This document shows positions 1 through 8,785 of a stretch of 64,000 bases of DNA, in pieces. The notes under the pieces were generated by a model. It saw only the letters and a list, made by a program, of their open reading frames with translations. It searched no databases and was not told the origin of the DNA. The DNA is from a virus. The first letter of the stretch is position 1, and each line of letters opens with the position of its first letter. A program made the position numbers and the translations under genes. The stretch spans positions 1-64,000 of the IMG/VR virus record IMGVR_UViG_3300028831_000229. One strand, written 5' to 3'.

Positions 1-395
1 ACGTCGACATGAGACCGCTGTACCAGTCGAACATGTCGACGTGGTACGCCGCGAACGAGGAGATGCTCAGCGGCACGATCACTTGCCGCTTCCGACCGGA
101 CATCCGTTGCGGGAACAGGTTGCGCTTCCGCCGCAAAGGACGCGAGTACGACTTCTACATCCAGGGCGTTGCGCATGCCTTCTCGGTGGAGGCTGGCGCC
201 AGCTCGACCACGCTGACGGTTACGCGCGGCATCAACATCGCTGACAGCGGCAAGCTCGTGAACAACCTCTTCTGGAAGCCGACCGGCGCGAACATCCCGT
301 CCAAGCTCGATCCGTACGGACGCTTCACCGCAGCCGGCTTCAACCTTAATACGCAAGCTGGTGGCGTGATCATCAACCAGCAGAAGGATGTCTGA
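1..395 (+). CDS. Baseplate hub protein, C-terminal part (cut by window edge)
   Basis: The reading frame is already open at the first base, so this is probably the end of a longer gene; the ATG at 9 is unlikely to be the true start. The visible part has a compact beta-rich block: 'GNRLRF' and 'YDFYIQGVAHAFS' followed by 'TTLTVTRG'. That pattern is common at the end of gpD/gp27-like tail hub proteins, where a loop binding the tail tube ends in a T-x-L-x-V-T-R-G strand. The stop overlaps the start of the spike gene (TGATG), and hub and spike genes are normally adjacent, which supports the call. Confidence 0.6.
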   Translation, partial: VDMRPLYQSNMSTWYAANEEMLSGTITCRFRPDIRCGNRLRFRRKGREYDFYIQGVAHAFSVEAGASSTTLTVTRGINIADSGKLVNNLFWKPTGANIPSKLDPYGRFTAAGFNLNTQAGGVIINQQKDV

Positions 396-1204
396 TGAAC
401 GGCGTGGCATACGACGGGACTCCGGTGCAAGCCGGCACCGAGGACGACCATCATCAGCTCACCGGCGCGACGCCGCACTTCTCCGCTATCGGGTTGCGCG
501 AGATGGTCGTCATCGATCGCAAGTTCGTCGATGAGGACGGCAACCGTTCGCGGAGCTACGTCGAGTACACGTGCCGTGACCTCCAGACGATGACCGCTGT
601 CCCTGGTTGCCGACGCGTCAACATCATGGGAGGTCTCGAGAACGGAGACGAGTACATCCTTCGTCCAGCGACCAAGCTCCGTACCGGCGGCACGCAGCAG
701 ATCTCTAAGCAGACGCCGGCCATCAACACCGATGGTGATCGTGTGCTCGTTGGGTTCATCGAAGGCTCGCAGTCGCGACCGGTGATCCTCGGCGTGCTCA
801 CGCACACCTTCTCCAAGTACGGCGCGACGCTCGAACAGGGTGATCGCCGGTTCACCACGCACAACGGAACGAGCATCGAGATCGACAAGCTCGGCCAGTA
901 CACCATCACGCACAAGAGCGGGTCGCTCATCAAGTTCTTCGATGACGGTCACATCCAGCTCACGCCGGCTTCTGGGAAGGATCTGTTCATCGGCGCGGAC
1001 GGCGCTACCGAGAACCTGGTGCTTGGTCAGAAGCTCAAGACGTTCCTCGACAACTTGATCACGGCGTTGCTCGCTGCAACATACCCAACCGGTGTCGGAC
1101 CGAGTGGTCCGATGCTGCCGCCACAGCAGACGACGTTGCAGCAGCTGCAAAGCCAGCTCGACGATCTGCTCAGCAACATGTCGTTCACGACACAGGAGGT
1201 GTGA
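395..1204 (+). CDS. Baseplate spike protein, gp5/VgrG-like OB-fold
   Basis: A 269-residue protein that probably forms the central spike under the tail tube. Residues about 108-140 carry the OB-fold signature of gp5/gpV/VgrG spikes: 'GDRVLVGFIEGSQSRPVILG', i.e. a G-D-x-V-x-V strand, then 'RPVILG'. The region after it ('GTSIEIDKLGQYTITHKSG') resembles the start of the triple-stranded beta-prism repeats of spikes. No lysozyme domain is visible, unlike T4 gp5. It sits directly downstream of the hub fragment, sharing one base. The C-terminal 60 residues are helical and look like a separate cap or chaperone region. Confidence 0.75.
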   Translation: MNGVAYDGTPVQAGTEDDHHQLTGATPHFSAIGLREMVVIDRKFVDEDGNRSRSYVEYTCRDLQTMTAVPGCRRVNIMGGLENGDEYILRPATKLRTGGTQQISKQTPAINTDGDRVLVGFIEGSQSRPVILGVLTHTFSKYGATLEQGDRRFTTHNGTSIEIDKLGQYTITHKSGSLIKFFDDGHIQLTPASGKDLFIGADGATENLVLGQKLKTFLDNLITALLAATYPTGVGPSGPMLPPQQTTLQQLQSQLDDLLSNMSFTTQEV

Positions 1205-1206
1205 CC

Positions 1207-1683
1207 GTGGCGATGAACCCAGACACGCTGGCACTCGAGCTTCAGAACCTCTCGCCTGTCGCGACCGAGGCTGCGGCGATCGTGAACTTCGTGAACGCCT
1301 ACGGCGTGTTTGCGGCAGACGCAGAAGCCGGGCCAGCCACGATCACGCCAGCCGCGGTCACAGCAGGCAAGGCAGCCATGCAGGCAGCGCTCGTCGGCAT
1401 GAGCGCGTCAGGTGCTGGCGCTACCATCATGTTCAACGGCGTCGTCGCTTTCTGGGCAGCCGTCGCTGCGCTCTTGGCTGGCGCGTTCGCCGGCTCGACG
1501 GCAATCACACCGCCGCCGCATGCTGGGCTCGTTGTTGGCTTGACGTCCGTGTTCGCGTCGAACACGAGCAGCGCGCTCAGCAAGAATGACGCCACGCAGA
1601 ACGTGGCTGCGGTATTCTACAGCGAAGTCATCACCGCAGGCTTCGCAACGTTCCCTCCAGGCACGCTCGCACCGATCCTCTAG
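1207..1683 (+). CDS. Hypothetical small baseplate-region protein, Ala-rich and hydrophobic
   Basis: About 158 residues, rich in Ala, Gly and Val, with a long hydrophobic middle ('FWAAVAALLAGAFAG'). It sits between the spike and the gp25-fusion gene, so a structural or assembly role is likely, but I do not recognise a family. Start choice: GTG at 1201, GTG at 1207 and ATG at 1213 are all in frame. A strong Shine-Dalgarno (GGAGGT, 1195-1200) is best spaced for GTG 1207, so I chose that. Confidence 0.6.
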   Translation: MAMNPDTLALELQNLSPVATEAAAIVNFVNAYGVFAADAEAGPATITPAAVTAGKAAMQAALVGMSASGAGATIMFNGVVAFWAAVAALLAGAFAGSTAITPPPHAGLVVGLTSVFASNTSSALSKNDATQNVAAVFYSEVITAGFATFPPGTLAPIL

Positions 1684-1695
1684 GAGCACACGATC

Positions 1696-3801
1696 ATGCC
1701 CGCCTTCATCCCACCGACACAGCCCGACGCATCGTTCGCGTTGCGGTTCAACAAGTCGTACAAGTACGGCTTCTGCATGCTGTACGACGGCGAGACCGCG
1801 GCGGATCTCGACTTCAGCGGCAGCGACAACAGCTCGCCTGGCCGGTACGTCGTGCTCAACATCAACCCGCAGAACGTCAACCTCAACGAGCCGTTCGCGA
1901 CCTCGGTGCGCTTGGCGCAAGGCGGTGGCAAGGTCATCGAGCGCCGTGGTCAGGTGCTGAAGCACGGCACGATCAGCGGGCAGACCGGTTTCCTGCCAGC
2001 ACCGTACAAGCGCACGAGCACGGTCAGCACGCTGCCGACGCTTCGCGGCTCGCTGGTGCCGAACGACCCGCAGCTGGACACCAAGCTCGCGGCGATCTCC
2101 GGCTTCAAGGCGTTCCACGATCTGCGCTACCTCTTCCGGCTGTACGGCTTCGAGCTGCGCACGGGTCGCACGGACGTGAAGATGTACTACTTCGATTTCA
2201 AGAACGACGACTTCTGGCGCATCGAGCCCGACTCCTTCATCATGACGCGCTCGGCACGCAAGCCGTTCACGTTCGAGTACAACATCGCGTTCAAGTGCAT
2301 CGAGCTGGCCGACACTGCGATCACCGAGCGGCTCTCCGAACGCAGCGCGGATCCTCCGCCGCTTCCTGTTCACTGGGTGCGACCAGCGTCGGCTGCCGGC
2401 GGCTTCTTTCAGAGCATCGCGAGGCTCAAGACGATGGTCACGAGCGGCCTGACGTTCATCAAGCACACCGCGGGTGCGGTGCAGCGCGGCTTCCAGAGCG
2501 CGGTGAACGCCATCAACAATGTGGTCGGCTTCTTCGAGGACTTCCACGACACCGCCAAGACGTTGTTCGACACGGCGCTGGTGCTGCTTGCTCAAGCCGA
2601 CAACACGCTGACCGGGATGGTCGAGACCGCGAATCTCTACGCTGCGGACAACATCAAGCGTGAGCTGAACGAGTGGTACCTCGAAGCCTCGGACCTTGTG
2701 CTTCACATGGCTGATCAGATCGGCGTCCAGTCGCAGAAGAAGGGCAATGACATCCTGCTGACGAACCAGCAGTTCTCTACTGGTCGCATGAAGGCCGGCG
2801 CGACGACTGATCTGATGGCCTTCCCAGACGGAGGAACCGCGACACCAGACGCGAACCCGTTCACCGGTTCGAGCGGTCTCGGCCTGGTCACGGACATCCG
2901 CAGGATCGCAGGCACCACTGCGCTCAAGACGGTGGTGGTGCTTGACGGCGAGACGATCTACGACATCGCGCGTCGCGAGCTTGGCGACGCGAATCGCTTC
3001 ATCGACCTCGTGATCATCAACGACCTCACGCACCCGTACGTGGTCCCGGACTCCGGTGCACGTCCGTCGAACACGCTGGCGTACGGCGACTACATCCTGG
3101 TACCGGATCCGACCAAGAAGGCTCAACTTGGCGACGTCTCCGGTGAGCCGGCGCCGACGTTCAGCCACACCGTGTCGATGCTCGGGCTGACCAACCAGGT
3201 CATCGACAAGAACCTCGACCTGCCGTGGCGTGTCGATCAATGGATCGGCTACACGATCACGGTGACGCACGCGAGCGCCACCGAATCGCGCATCGTCATC
3301 AGCAACACCGAGGACACACTGACGGTGAACATCGCCTTCACGCTACCGTTCGCCGTGGGTGACACGTACACGCTCAACATGGTGACGTTCGATCCGCGCA
3401 AGCCGGTGACGCCGGACACGCGCGCCTTCGGCACCGATCTCTTGGTGAAGTTCAACAGCAAGGGCAAGTGCGACCTGGTCTTCAGCTCGCGCAACGACCT
3501 GGTGTGGGTGAGTGGGCAGGACAACTTCATGCAGCAGATGATGCTGCGCCTCACCACCGAGGTCGGTGACCACCCGTTCCACCCGTCGTACGGCGTCGAG
3601 CATCCGATCGGTCGTCCGTCGACGCTGGACGTTGCGCTCTTCTACTCCTACTTCATCCGGCGGTCGCTGCTCTCGGACCCTCGAGTGCAGGCTGTGAAGA
3701 ACGCGCAGATCGACATGGTCGGCGACCAGTACCGGTTTTCTGCTAACGTGCAGCCGATCCAGACCGTCAAGGCTCGTCCAATCACCGTCACCCTGGGGTA
3801 A
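1696..3801 (+). CDS. Multidomain baseplate wedge protein: LysM-like plus gp25-like domains
   Basis: A 701-residue baseplate protein that appears to fuse parts usually encoded separately. The first 230 residues are unknown and beta-rich. Residues about 410-480 look like a LysM-type module ('LDGETIYDIARRELGDANRF' then 'YGDYILVPDP'), as in gp53/gpX-type tail proteins. Residues about 575-701 match the gp25/gpW wedge fold: 'RNDLVWVSGQDNFMQQMMLRL', 'GDHPFHPSYGVEHPIG' and a C-terminal strand. In T4-like tails gp25 forms the wedge core that bridges to the sheath. The next gene encodes the J-like wedge partner, the usual neighbour. Confidence 0.75.
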   Translation: MPAFIPPTQPDASFALRFNKSYKYGFCMLYDGETAADLDFSGSDNSSPGRYVVLNINPQNVNLNEPFATSVRLAQGGGKVIERRGQVLKHGTISGQTGFLPAPYKRTSTVSTLPTLRGSLVPNDPQLDTKLAAISGFKAFHDLRYLFRLYGFELRTGRTDVKMYYFDFKNDDFWRIEPDSFIMTRSARKPFTFEYNIAFKCIELADTAITERLSERSADPPPLPVHWVRPASAAGGFFQSIARLKTMVTSGLTFIKHTAGAVQRGFQSAVNAINNVVGFFEDFHDTAKTLFDTALVLLAQADNTLTGMVETANLYAADNIKRELNEWYLEASDLVLHMADQIGVQSQKKGNDILLTNQQFSTGRMKAGATTDLMAFPDGGTATPDANPFTGSSGLGLVTDIRRIAGTTALKTVVVLDGETIYDIARRELGDANRFIDLVIINDLTHPYVVPDSGARPSNTLAYGDYILVPDPTKKAQLGDVSGEPAPTFSHTVSMLGLTNQVIDKNLDLPWRVDQWIGYTITVTHASATESRIVISNTEDTLTVNIAFTLPFAVGDTYTLNMVTFDPRKPVTPDTRAFGTDLLVKFNSKGKCDLVFSSRNDLVWVSGQDNFMQQMMLRLTTEVGDHPFHPSYGVEHPIGRPSTLDVALFYSYFIRRSLLSDPRVQAVKNAQIDMVGDQYRFSANVQPIQTVKARPITVTLG

Positions 3802-3804
3802 CGC

Positions 3805-5895
3805 ATGACCGCACTACGCTACAAGACGTTTCCAGAGATCCTCGCGACGATGATTGCTCGCGCTCGGCGGCGCCGCGGCTCTGATGCCGACGTGTTGCCG
3901 GGTAGCGGGCTGCGCACCGTGCTGGAGTGCTCGGCGTTCAGCGATGCCGACCAGTACGTGCAGATGTCGAAGCTGGAGCAGCTCTTCAACATCGACAACT
4001 GCAAAGGCGATGACCTCGATCGTCGTGCGCTGGACCTCGGCGCGGAGATCTTCCCAGAACTGAAGCGTCGACCGGCGAACACTTCGATCTCTTCGATCGT
4101 GGTTGGCGACGGCACGCTCTTGCTCACCGCACGCCTGACGCTCGATGCAGTCGTCGGTGACACCACGTTCACGTGTGACGACCTGTCGGTGTTCCCGACG
4201 TCAGGTACCGTGACCCTCGATCAAGGATTGAGCAACGCAGAGACCGTCATCTACACGCGCGTTGGCAACGTGATGACGTACGTGCCGGTGGGCAGCACGT
4301 CGTCGCTTCAGCGCGGGCACGCGGCTGGCGCTGTTGTTGTTCGCGTGTCGGTGCGATCGGTCGTTCAGACGAGCATCGCCATCGGCGGTACGACGGTGCT
4401 GCTGACCGTCGGCACAGGCGCAGCTTGGCAGACGTCGGGCACCGTCATCCTAGAGCGCGGTACCGTGAATGAGGAGAAGCGCTCGTTCACGCGAAGCGGC
4501 GACACGCTTACCCTCGGTCTCGGGACGACGTTCGCGCACCCTGCTGGAACAGTGGTCGTGCAAGGGACGACTGGATCCAATCGAACCATCGCTTCCGGTC
4601 TCGTGCCGTTCGTTCCTGCGACCGACTCCACCAAGGAGATCGACTTCCGCACCACCGAGGCAGGCACGCTGTTCGATGGTGACTTCGTGACCGACCTCAT
4701 CGACGTCGAGTCGCAGAACGTCGGGTTCGAGACACGAGCCGGTTCCAGTACGATCACGCGTTGGCTCGCGCCGCCATTCTCCAACGCGACGGTCACCAAT
4801 CCGGTGGCGGCCACTCGAGGTGTCGATCGTGAGAAGGACGACCCGTACCGTCAGCGGCTCAAGGACTTTATCCAGAGCCTGACGCGCGCGACGCCGCTCG
4901 CCGTGACAACGTTGGTGAGCGGTGCGACCGACCCGGCAACAGGTGCAACGGTTGCGTTCGCTCAGATCATCGAGCCGGTGTCACCTGGTGCTTGCTTGCT
5001 CTACGTCACCGACGGCACGCTCAACTTCTCGCTTGGGCAGCAACCGTTCCTTGGACGCGATGTGCTCATCACGGATGCAGAACCAGGAGATCGTCGTGGT
5101 CGGTTGAGCCAGCTTGGTCCGTACAACGTGTCAGCGACGGGCAACGTCACACCGCGACTCTTCAAGAGTCTCGATCGCGGCGTGAGCACGTTGGTCGGCG
5201 CCAACTTCTTGGAGGATTCGTCGAAGACGCTCACCGCGAATGCGTATGTCGGGTACTACCTGAAGACGGACGACAACCAGTTCTACCTCATCACGTCGAA
5301 CACCGCGATCCGGTACACGGTGAGCGCTGGCGGTGCCACGCCGTCGTCAGGCAGCTATTCGATCTTCAACTTCGGTGCGACGCCGCTGATTCCCGGCACC
5401 GACTTCACGTTCAACGAGGCGACTGGTGACGTCGAGCTGGCTGCTGCGCTTGTGGCGCATGACGGTCTCGTTGCAGCGAGCGATGGCGCTGCACCGGGGC
5501 TCGGCGCGTACCAGTACAGCACCGGCCTCGCGGCGTACGTGCAGCGACTGGTCAACGGCGACGCAACCGACTTCGTGGACTTCCCGGGGTTGCGAGCCAT
5601 GGGCACGAAATGCGTCGTCACCGTGCCGAACGTCGTCACGCGGACGTTCACCATCAAGGTCGTCGCAGCACGCGGCTTCACCGACGCACAGCTCAAAAGC
5701 CCCGTGCAGGTCGCGGTGCAGACGTACATCAACTCGCTTGGCATCGGTGACAACGTCATCCTCAGCGAGATCATCCGCCTGGTGAAGGCGCTACCAGGTG
5801 TCGACGACGTGGCGGTCATCGACCCAACCTCCAACTTCATCGTGTCGAGCGGCCAGCTCATCCGCATTAGCGACACCGATGTGGTGATCATCTAA
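3805..5895 (+). CDS. Baseplate J-like wedge protein
   Basis: A 696-residue protein of the Baseplate_J (gpJ/gp6) type, which forms the baseplate ring holding the fibres. Visible signs are the N-terminal helical segment ('GSGLRTVLECSAFSDADQY'), a central 'DPYRQRLKDFIQSLTRATPLA' stretch like the J core, and the C-terminal block 'VQTYINSLGIGDNVILSEI', typical of the end of the family. Between residues about 95 and 250 there are repeated beta-strand units, an insertion relative to short gpJ proteins. It lies 3 bp after the gp25-fusion gene and overlaps the next start by one base. Confidence 0.85.
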   Translation: MTALRYKTFPEILATMIARARRRRGSDADVLPGSGLRTVLECSAFSDADQYVQMSKLEQLFNIDNCKGDDLDRRALDLGAEIFPELKRRPANTSISSIVVGDGTLLLTARLTLDAVVGDTTFTCDDLSVFPTSGTVTLDQGLSNAETVIYTRVGNVMTYVPVGSTSSLQRGHAAGAVVVRVSVRSVVQTSIAIGGTTVLLTVGTGAAWQTSGTVILERGTVNEEKRSFTRSGDTLTLGLGTTFAHPAGTVVVQGTTGSNRTIASGLVPFVPATDSTKEIDFRTTEAGTLFDGDFVTDLIDVESQNVGFETRAGSSTITRWLAPPFSNATVTNPVAATRGVDREKDDPYRQRLKDFIQSLTRATPLAVTTLVSGATDPATGATVAFAQIIEPVSPGACLLYVTDGTLNFSLGQQPFLGRDVLITDAEPGDRRGRLSQLGPYNVSATGNVTPRLFKSLDRGVSTLVGANFLEDSSKTLTANAYVGYYLKTDDNQFYLITSNTAIRYTVSAGGATPSSGSYSIFNFGATPLIPGTDFTFNEATGDVELAAALVAHDGLVAASDGAAPGLGAYQYSTGLAAYVQRLVNGDATDFVDFPGLRAMGTKCVVTVPNVVTRTFTIKVVAARGFTDAQLKSPVQVAVQTYINSLGIGDNVILSEIIRLVKALPGVDDVAVIDPTSNFIVSSGQLIRISDTDVVII

Positions 5896-6887
5896 TGTCG
5901 ACAGAAGTCATCGGCGTCACCCTTACAAGCGTCAACCCGTCAACGCAGCTCTTGATCAGCGTGCCGGTAGACGCAGGTCAAGTTATCGCGCAAGAGGGTG
6001 ACCTGCTGCTCTTTGCGTTCATCATCATGAACGACGCGGCTAACGACGCGACCGACTTCCGTACCGCGCTCCCGCTGCCGACCGGTTGGCAACACGCTGG
6101 CTTCACGCAGACTGCGACGAACCGGGTCATCTGGGCCTTCAAGTACGTCGAGCTGGACGACCCGACGTTCTACGCGTTCACGTACCTCGCTTCCACAACC
6201 ATGGCCGGCATCATGTTCGCTGTGCGCGGTGCCGCAAGAAGCTGGGACACGTTCACGCCTGTGTTCACTCCTCCGAACTTCACACTGCCGAGCGCGTCGT
6301 TCACGAGCGGCTTCTTCGCACCAGCTGGAAGTGTTGGGGCGGTTGTGACCGGGACGAGCACATCGTTGACCACCGTGTCCGGATCCTTTCCACACACGGT
6401 GCCGGCGTCAACGCGCGTGCTGTACGTGGCGATGCAGATCGATCAGACAGGCACCACGCCGCTCTTCGATGATCCTGTGCCGCTTCCGACGCTTCGTCAG
6501 AGCGCGTTCGTCGGCACCAACGGCATCCTGCCGGCGACCCTGCCGTTCATGTTCGGCGTTGGTGACACGATGACGGTGATGGCGTTCGACGTCGACTATA
6601 CGGCTGCGAATCAGGTGCCGCCTCCTGCGATCGGCATCAACTCGAACCTTTCGCGTGCGTTCGTGGTCTCGTCGATCGCCGTGGAAGCCTTCGATGTTCT
6701 CGACGGCACCGAGGACAACTACAAGGGGAAGCTGATGCGCGGCTTGCTCAAGCATCCGTGGGACACTTCCTGGGGTTCTGGGCTAAGCGACGTCCTCACG
6801 GTCATCGGCTCGGTAGACAACGACATCGGAGGTCTGTTCGGCAGCGACGACTTCCTGCCCAACGGTGATAAGCTGTCGTCTCAGTAA
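5895..6887 (+). CDS. Hypothetical tail protein in the gpI position
   Basis: 330 residues, beta-rich and low in charge, directly after the J-like gene (stop and start share one base). In many phages this slot holds a gpI-like protein that links the baseplate to fibres. Only the last 50 residues recall that family ('GLLKHPWDTSWGSGLSDVLT'); the main body looks like a surface beta-sandwich. I infer a baseplate-to-fibre connector or an accessory surface protein, without family proof. Confidence 0.55.
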   Translation: MSTEVIGVTLTSVNPSTQLLISVPVDAGQVIAQEGDLLLFAFIIMNDAANDATDFRTALPLPTGWQHAGFTQTATNRVIWAFKYVELDDPTFYAFTYLASTTMAGIMFAVRGAARSWDTFTPVFTPPNFTLPSASFTSGFFAPAGSVGAVVTGTSTSLTTVSGSFPHTVPASTRVLYVAMQIDQTGTTPLFDDPVPLPTLRQSAFVGTNGILPATLPFMFGVGDTMTVMAFDVDYTAANQVPPPAIGINSNLSRAFVVSSIAVEAFDVLDGTEDNYKGKLMRGLLKHPWDTSWGSGLSDVLTVIGSVDNDIGGLFGSDDFLPNGDKLSSQ

Positions 6888-6903
6888 CGAAGGAGCATCG
6901 CTC

Positions 6904-8031
6904 ATGACCGACTTTCTCCGTGACAACACCGCGCTCTGGGACGACAAAGCCGACGCACCTGGTCGCAGCCCTCCGCCGATCGCGACGCAAGGGTGGGAGG
7001 CAGTGGACGCTGGTCTTGCCAAGGCCGCGCTTCTCAGCATCCAGCTGTACCTCCGAACCGGCACGCTCGACATTCCGTCGACCACGACGGTGACGAGCCT
7101 GCACATCACCAACAGTGGTAGCCCGACGGTCGGGCCGGAGACGGATCACATCGGCTTCCGTGGTCAGTGGTTCGAGGGCGTCGACGTGGCCAACGCGCCG
7201 ACTTCTCGTGACTACGTCGAGCGTGGTCAGCGCGTCAGCTTCTCCATCAGCGATGGCGCGACGACCAACGGATCGGCCACGCTGACCAGTCCCGGCGACG
7301 GTAACTTCACCAGCGTGCTCATCGGTGCCACCGTCACAGGCACCGGCATTCCGAACGGTACGACCGTGATCGCTGTCGGCGGCCTCACCACGCTCACGAT
7401 GTCGGCGAACGCCACCGCGACAGCTTCTGGGTTGCGCGTCACGCTCGCGACCACGTCGTCGTCCGACTTGCTGTACTGGAAGCATCGCGGTGCACTGTCG
7501 CCGACACTCGGTCTCGGCGTGACGCCGCCAGACGGCTCGGCGCGGTTTCAGGTCGCAGCATCGGATGCCGAGCCTGCGATGGGTACCGCGCGTTTCCGCG
7601 TCGGCCCTTCTCAGACCGGGAAGGCGCTCGTCGTTCACGACTCGACACCGATCGATCGCTGGTGGATCGACAAGGACTTCTTCATGTCCGGCGCGTCAGG
7701 CGTCGGCGTTTCGATCAAGGCTGAGTCGAGCGCCAGCGGTCATGCGTTGGCGTTGGCCGATAACACGGGCGCCACCAACGTCTACGGCTTCGACCTTCCG
7801 ACTGGCTCCGGTGGCGTGCTTCGCTTGCGCTACACGACGGGCAACCAGACGATCATGGACTTCGGTACCGACGGTAGCATTCGTCACCTGTCGACCAAGA
7901 TCGGTTTCTTCTCCGCCACCCCTGCCGTGAAGCCGACGGTTACGGGATCTCGTGGCGGCAACGCGGCGCTCGCTTCGCTGCTGACCGCGCTCGCCAATCT
8001 CGGGCTCATCACTGACAGCACCACGGCATAA
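6904..8031 (+). CDS. Tail fibre protein
   Basis: 375 residues. The start is ATG 6904 behind AAGGAG (6890-6895). The middle is beta-structured with Thr/Ser/Gly-rich repeats. The C-terminus ends in 'KIGFFSATPAVKPTVTGSRG' followed by 'GNAALASLLTALANLGLI', a terminal motif found on many phage tail-fibre and tail-spike proteins. Its position in the fibre cluster after the baseplate genes agrees. Probably trimeric and receptor-facing. Confidence 0.75.
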   Translation: MTDFLRDNTALWDDKADAPGRSPPPIATQGWEAVDAGLAKAALLSIQLYLRTGTLDIPSTTTVTSLHITNSGSPTVGPETDHIGFRGQWFEGVDVANAPTSRDYVERGQRVSFSISDGATTNGSATLTSPGDGNFTSVLIGATVTGTGIPNGTTVIAVGGLTTLTMSANATATASGLRVTLATTSSSDLLYWKHRGALSPTLGLGVTPPDGSARFQVAASDAEPAMGTARFRVGPSQTGKALVVHDSTPIDRWWIDKDFFMSGASGVGVSIKAESSASGHALALADNTGATNVYGFDLPTGSGGVLRLRYTTGNQTIMDFGTDGSIRHLSTKIGFFSATPAVKPTVTGSRGGNAALASLLTALANLGLITDSTTA

Positions 8032-8041
8032 GGAGCACATC

Positions 8042-8473
8042 ATGTCCCTCTACGCACTCGCACTTCGCACCACGCAGACCGCCGCTGCGAATCCGTCCTG
8101 GGAGGTCCGCAGCACCTCTGGCAACAAGCCGCGCATCATGGAGCTGTGGATCGCGCAGGTCACCGCGGTGGCTGGCGTCTACGGCATCGGGCGGCCGGCT
8201 GCCATCGGGGTTACGCCGACGACGCCGCAGACGTTCGTCGACGAAGGTGACGGCAACGCGCCGGCTGCGCAGACCACTGCGGCGGTGGCCTGGGGCACGG
8301 CGCCGACCATCCCGAGCAACTTCAACCGGCGGTTGCCGTGTGCCGGCTCCATCGGTGTCGGCGCGATCGCAACGTTTCCGCGCGGTCTCGGCATCCCGAC
8401 CTCGAACTCGATCATCACGTGGATCATCGCCACCGCGCCGGTCTGCGACATCTCCTGCGTGGTGGACGAGTAG
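8042..8473 (+). CDS. Conserved small virion-like protein
   Basis: 143 residues, beta-rich, with 'YGIGRPAAIGVTP' and 'TFVDEGDGNAPA'. The pattern recalls small phage structural proteins encoded next to fibres, but I cannot name a family. It has its own ribosome binding site (AAGGAGCAC, 8031-8039) and is followed 2 bp later by the next gene, so it belongs to the fibre transcription unit. Confidence 0.6.
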   Translation: MSLYALALRTTQTAAANPSWEVRSTSGNKPRIMELWIAQVTAVAGVYGIGRPAAIGVTPTTPQTFVDEGDGNAPAAQTTAAVAWGTAPTIPSNFNRRLPCAGSIGVGAIATFPRGLGIPTSNSIITWIIATAPVCDISCVVDE

Positions 8474-8475
8474 CC

Positions 8476-8784
8476 ATGGCGAACCCTGTTCGTTCAGGCA
8501 AGGACGCGTTGCCGGATCACATGTCGCCTGCTGGTGATGTCGTCGCTGCTCAGCTCGTCATCACGCTTCACGCGAGCGGTGCGCTCACCATCACGGGTCC
8601 GATCGCCGATCCACAGTGGTGCCTCGATGCGCTCGACCACGCACGCGACTTCATCAAGAACAGCATGAAGCCGAAGGATCAGATCGTCGTCGTTCCGGCG
8701 AAGGACGTCGAGTTGGCAACGCCGCTACGAGACGTGGAACTCGTGGCACCGAACGGTGGAAAGCTCACACGAAAGGCGGTGTAA
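8476..8784 (+). CDS. Hypothetical protein in fibre cluster
   Basis: 102 residues from ATG 8476. The central part ('LVITLHASGALTITGPIADP' then 'WCLDALDHARDFI') suggests a beta-hairpin followed by a helix, a pattern used by small phage proteins of unknown role. It sits between a virion-like protein and the long adhesin-like gene. Confidence 0.55.
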   Translation: MANPVRSGKDALPDHMSPAGDVVAAQLVITLHASGALTITGPIADPQWCLDALDHARDFIKNSMKPKDQIVVVPAKDVELATPLRDVELVAPNGGKLTRKAV

Positions 8785-8785
8785 C

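Noticed and set aside
1408-3270. Long open frame on the minus strand (620 codons)
   Set aside because: It is the mirror of strongly biased + strand genes (high GC3 opens the opposite frame). The protein is Arg/Val/Glu-rich without motifs and the + strand carries clear baseplate genes.
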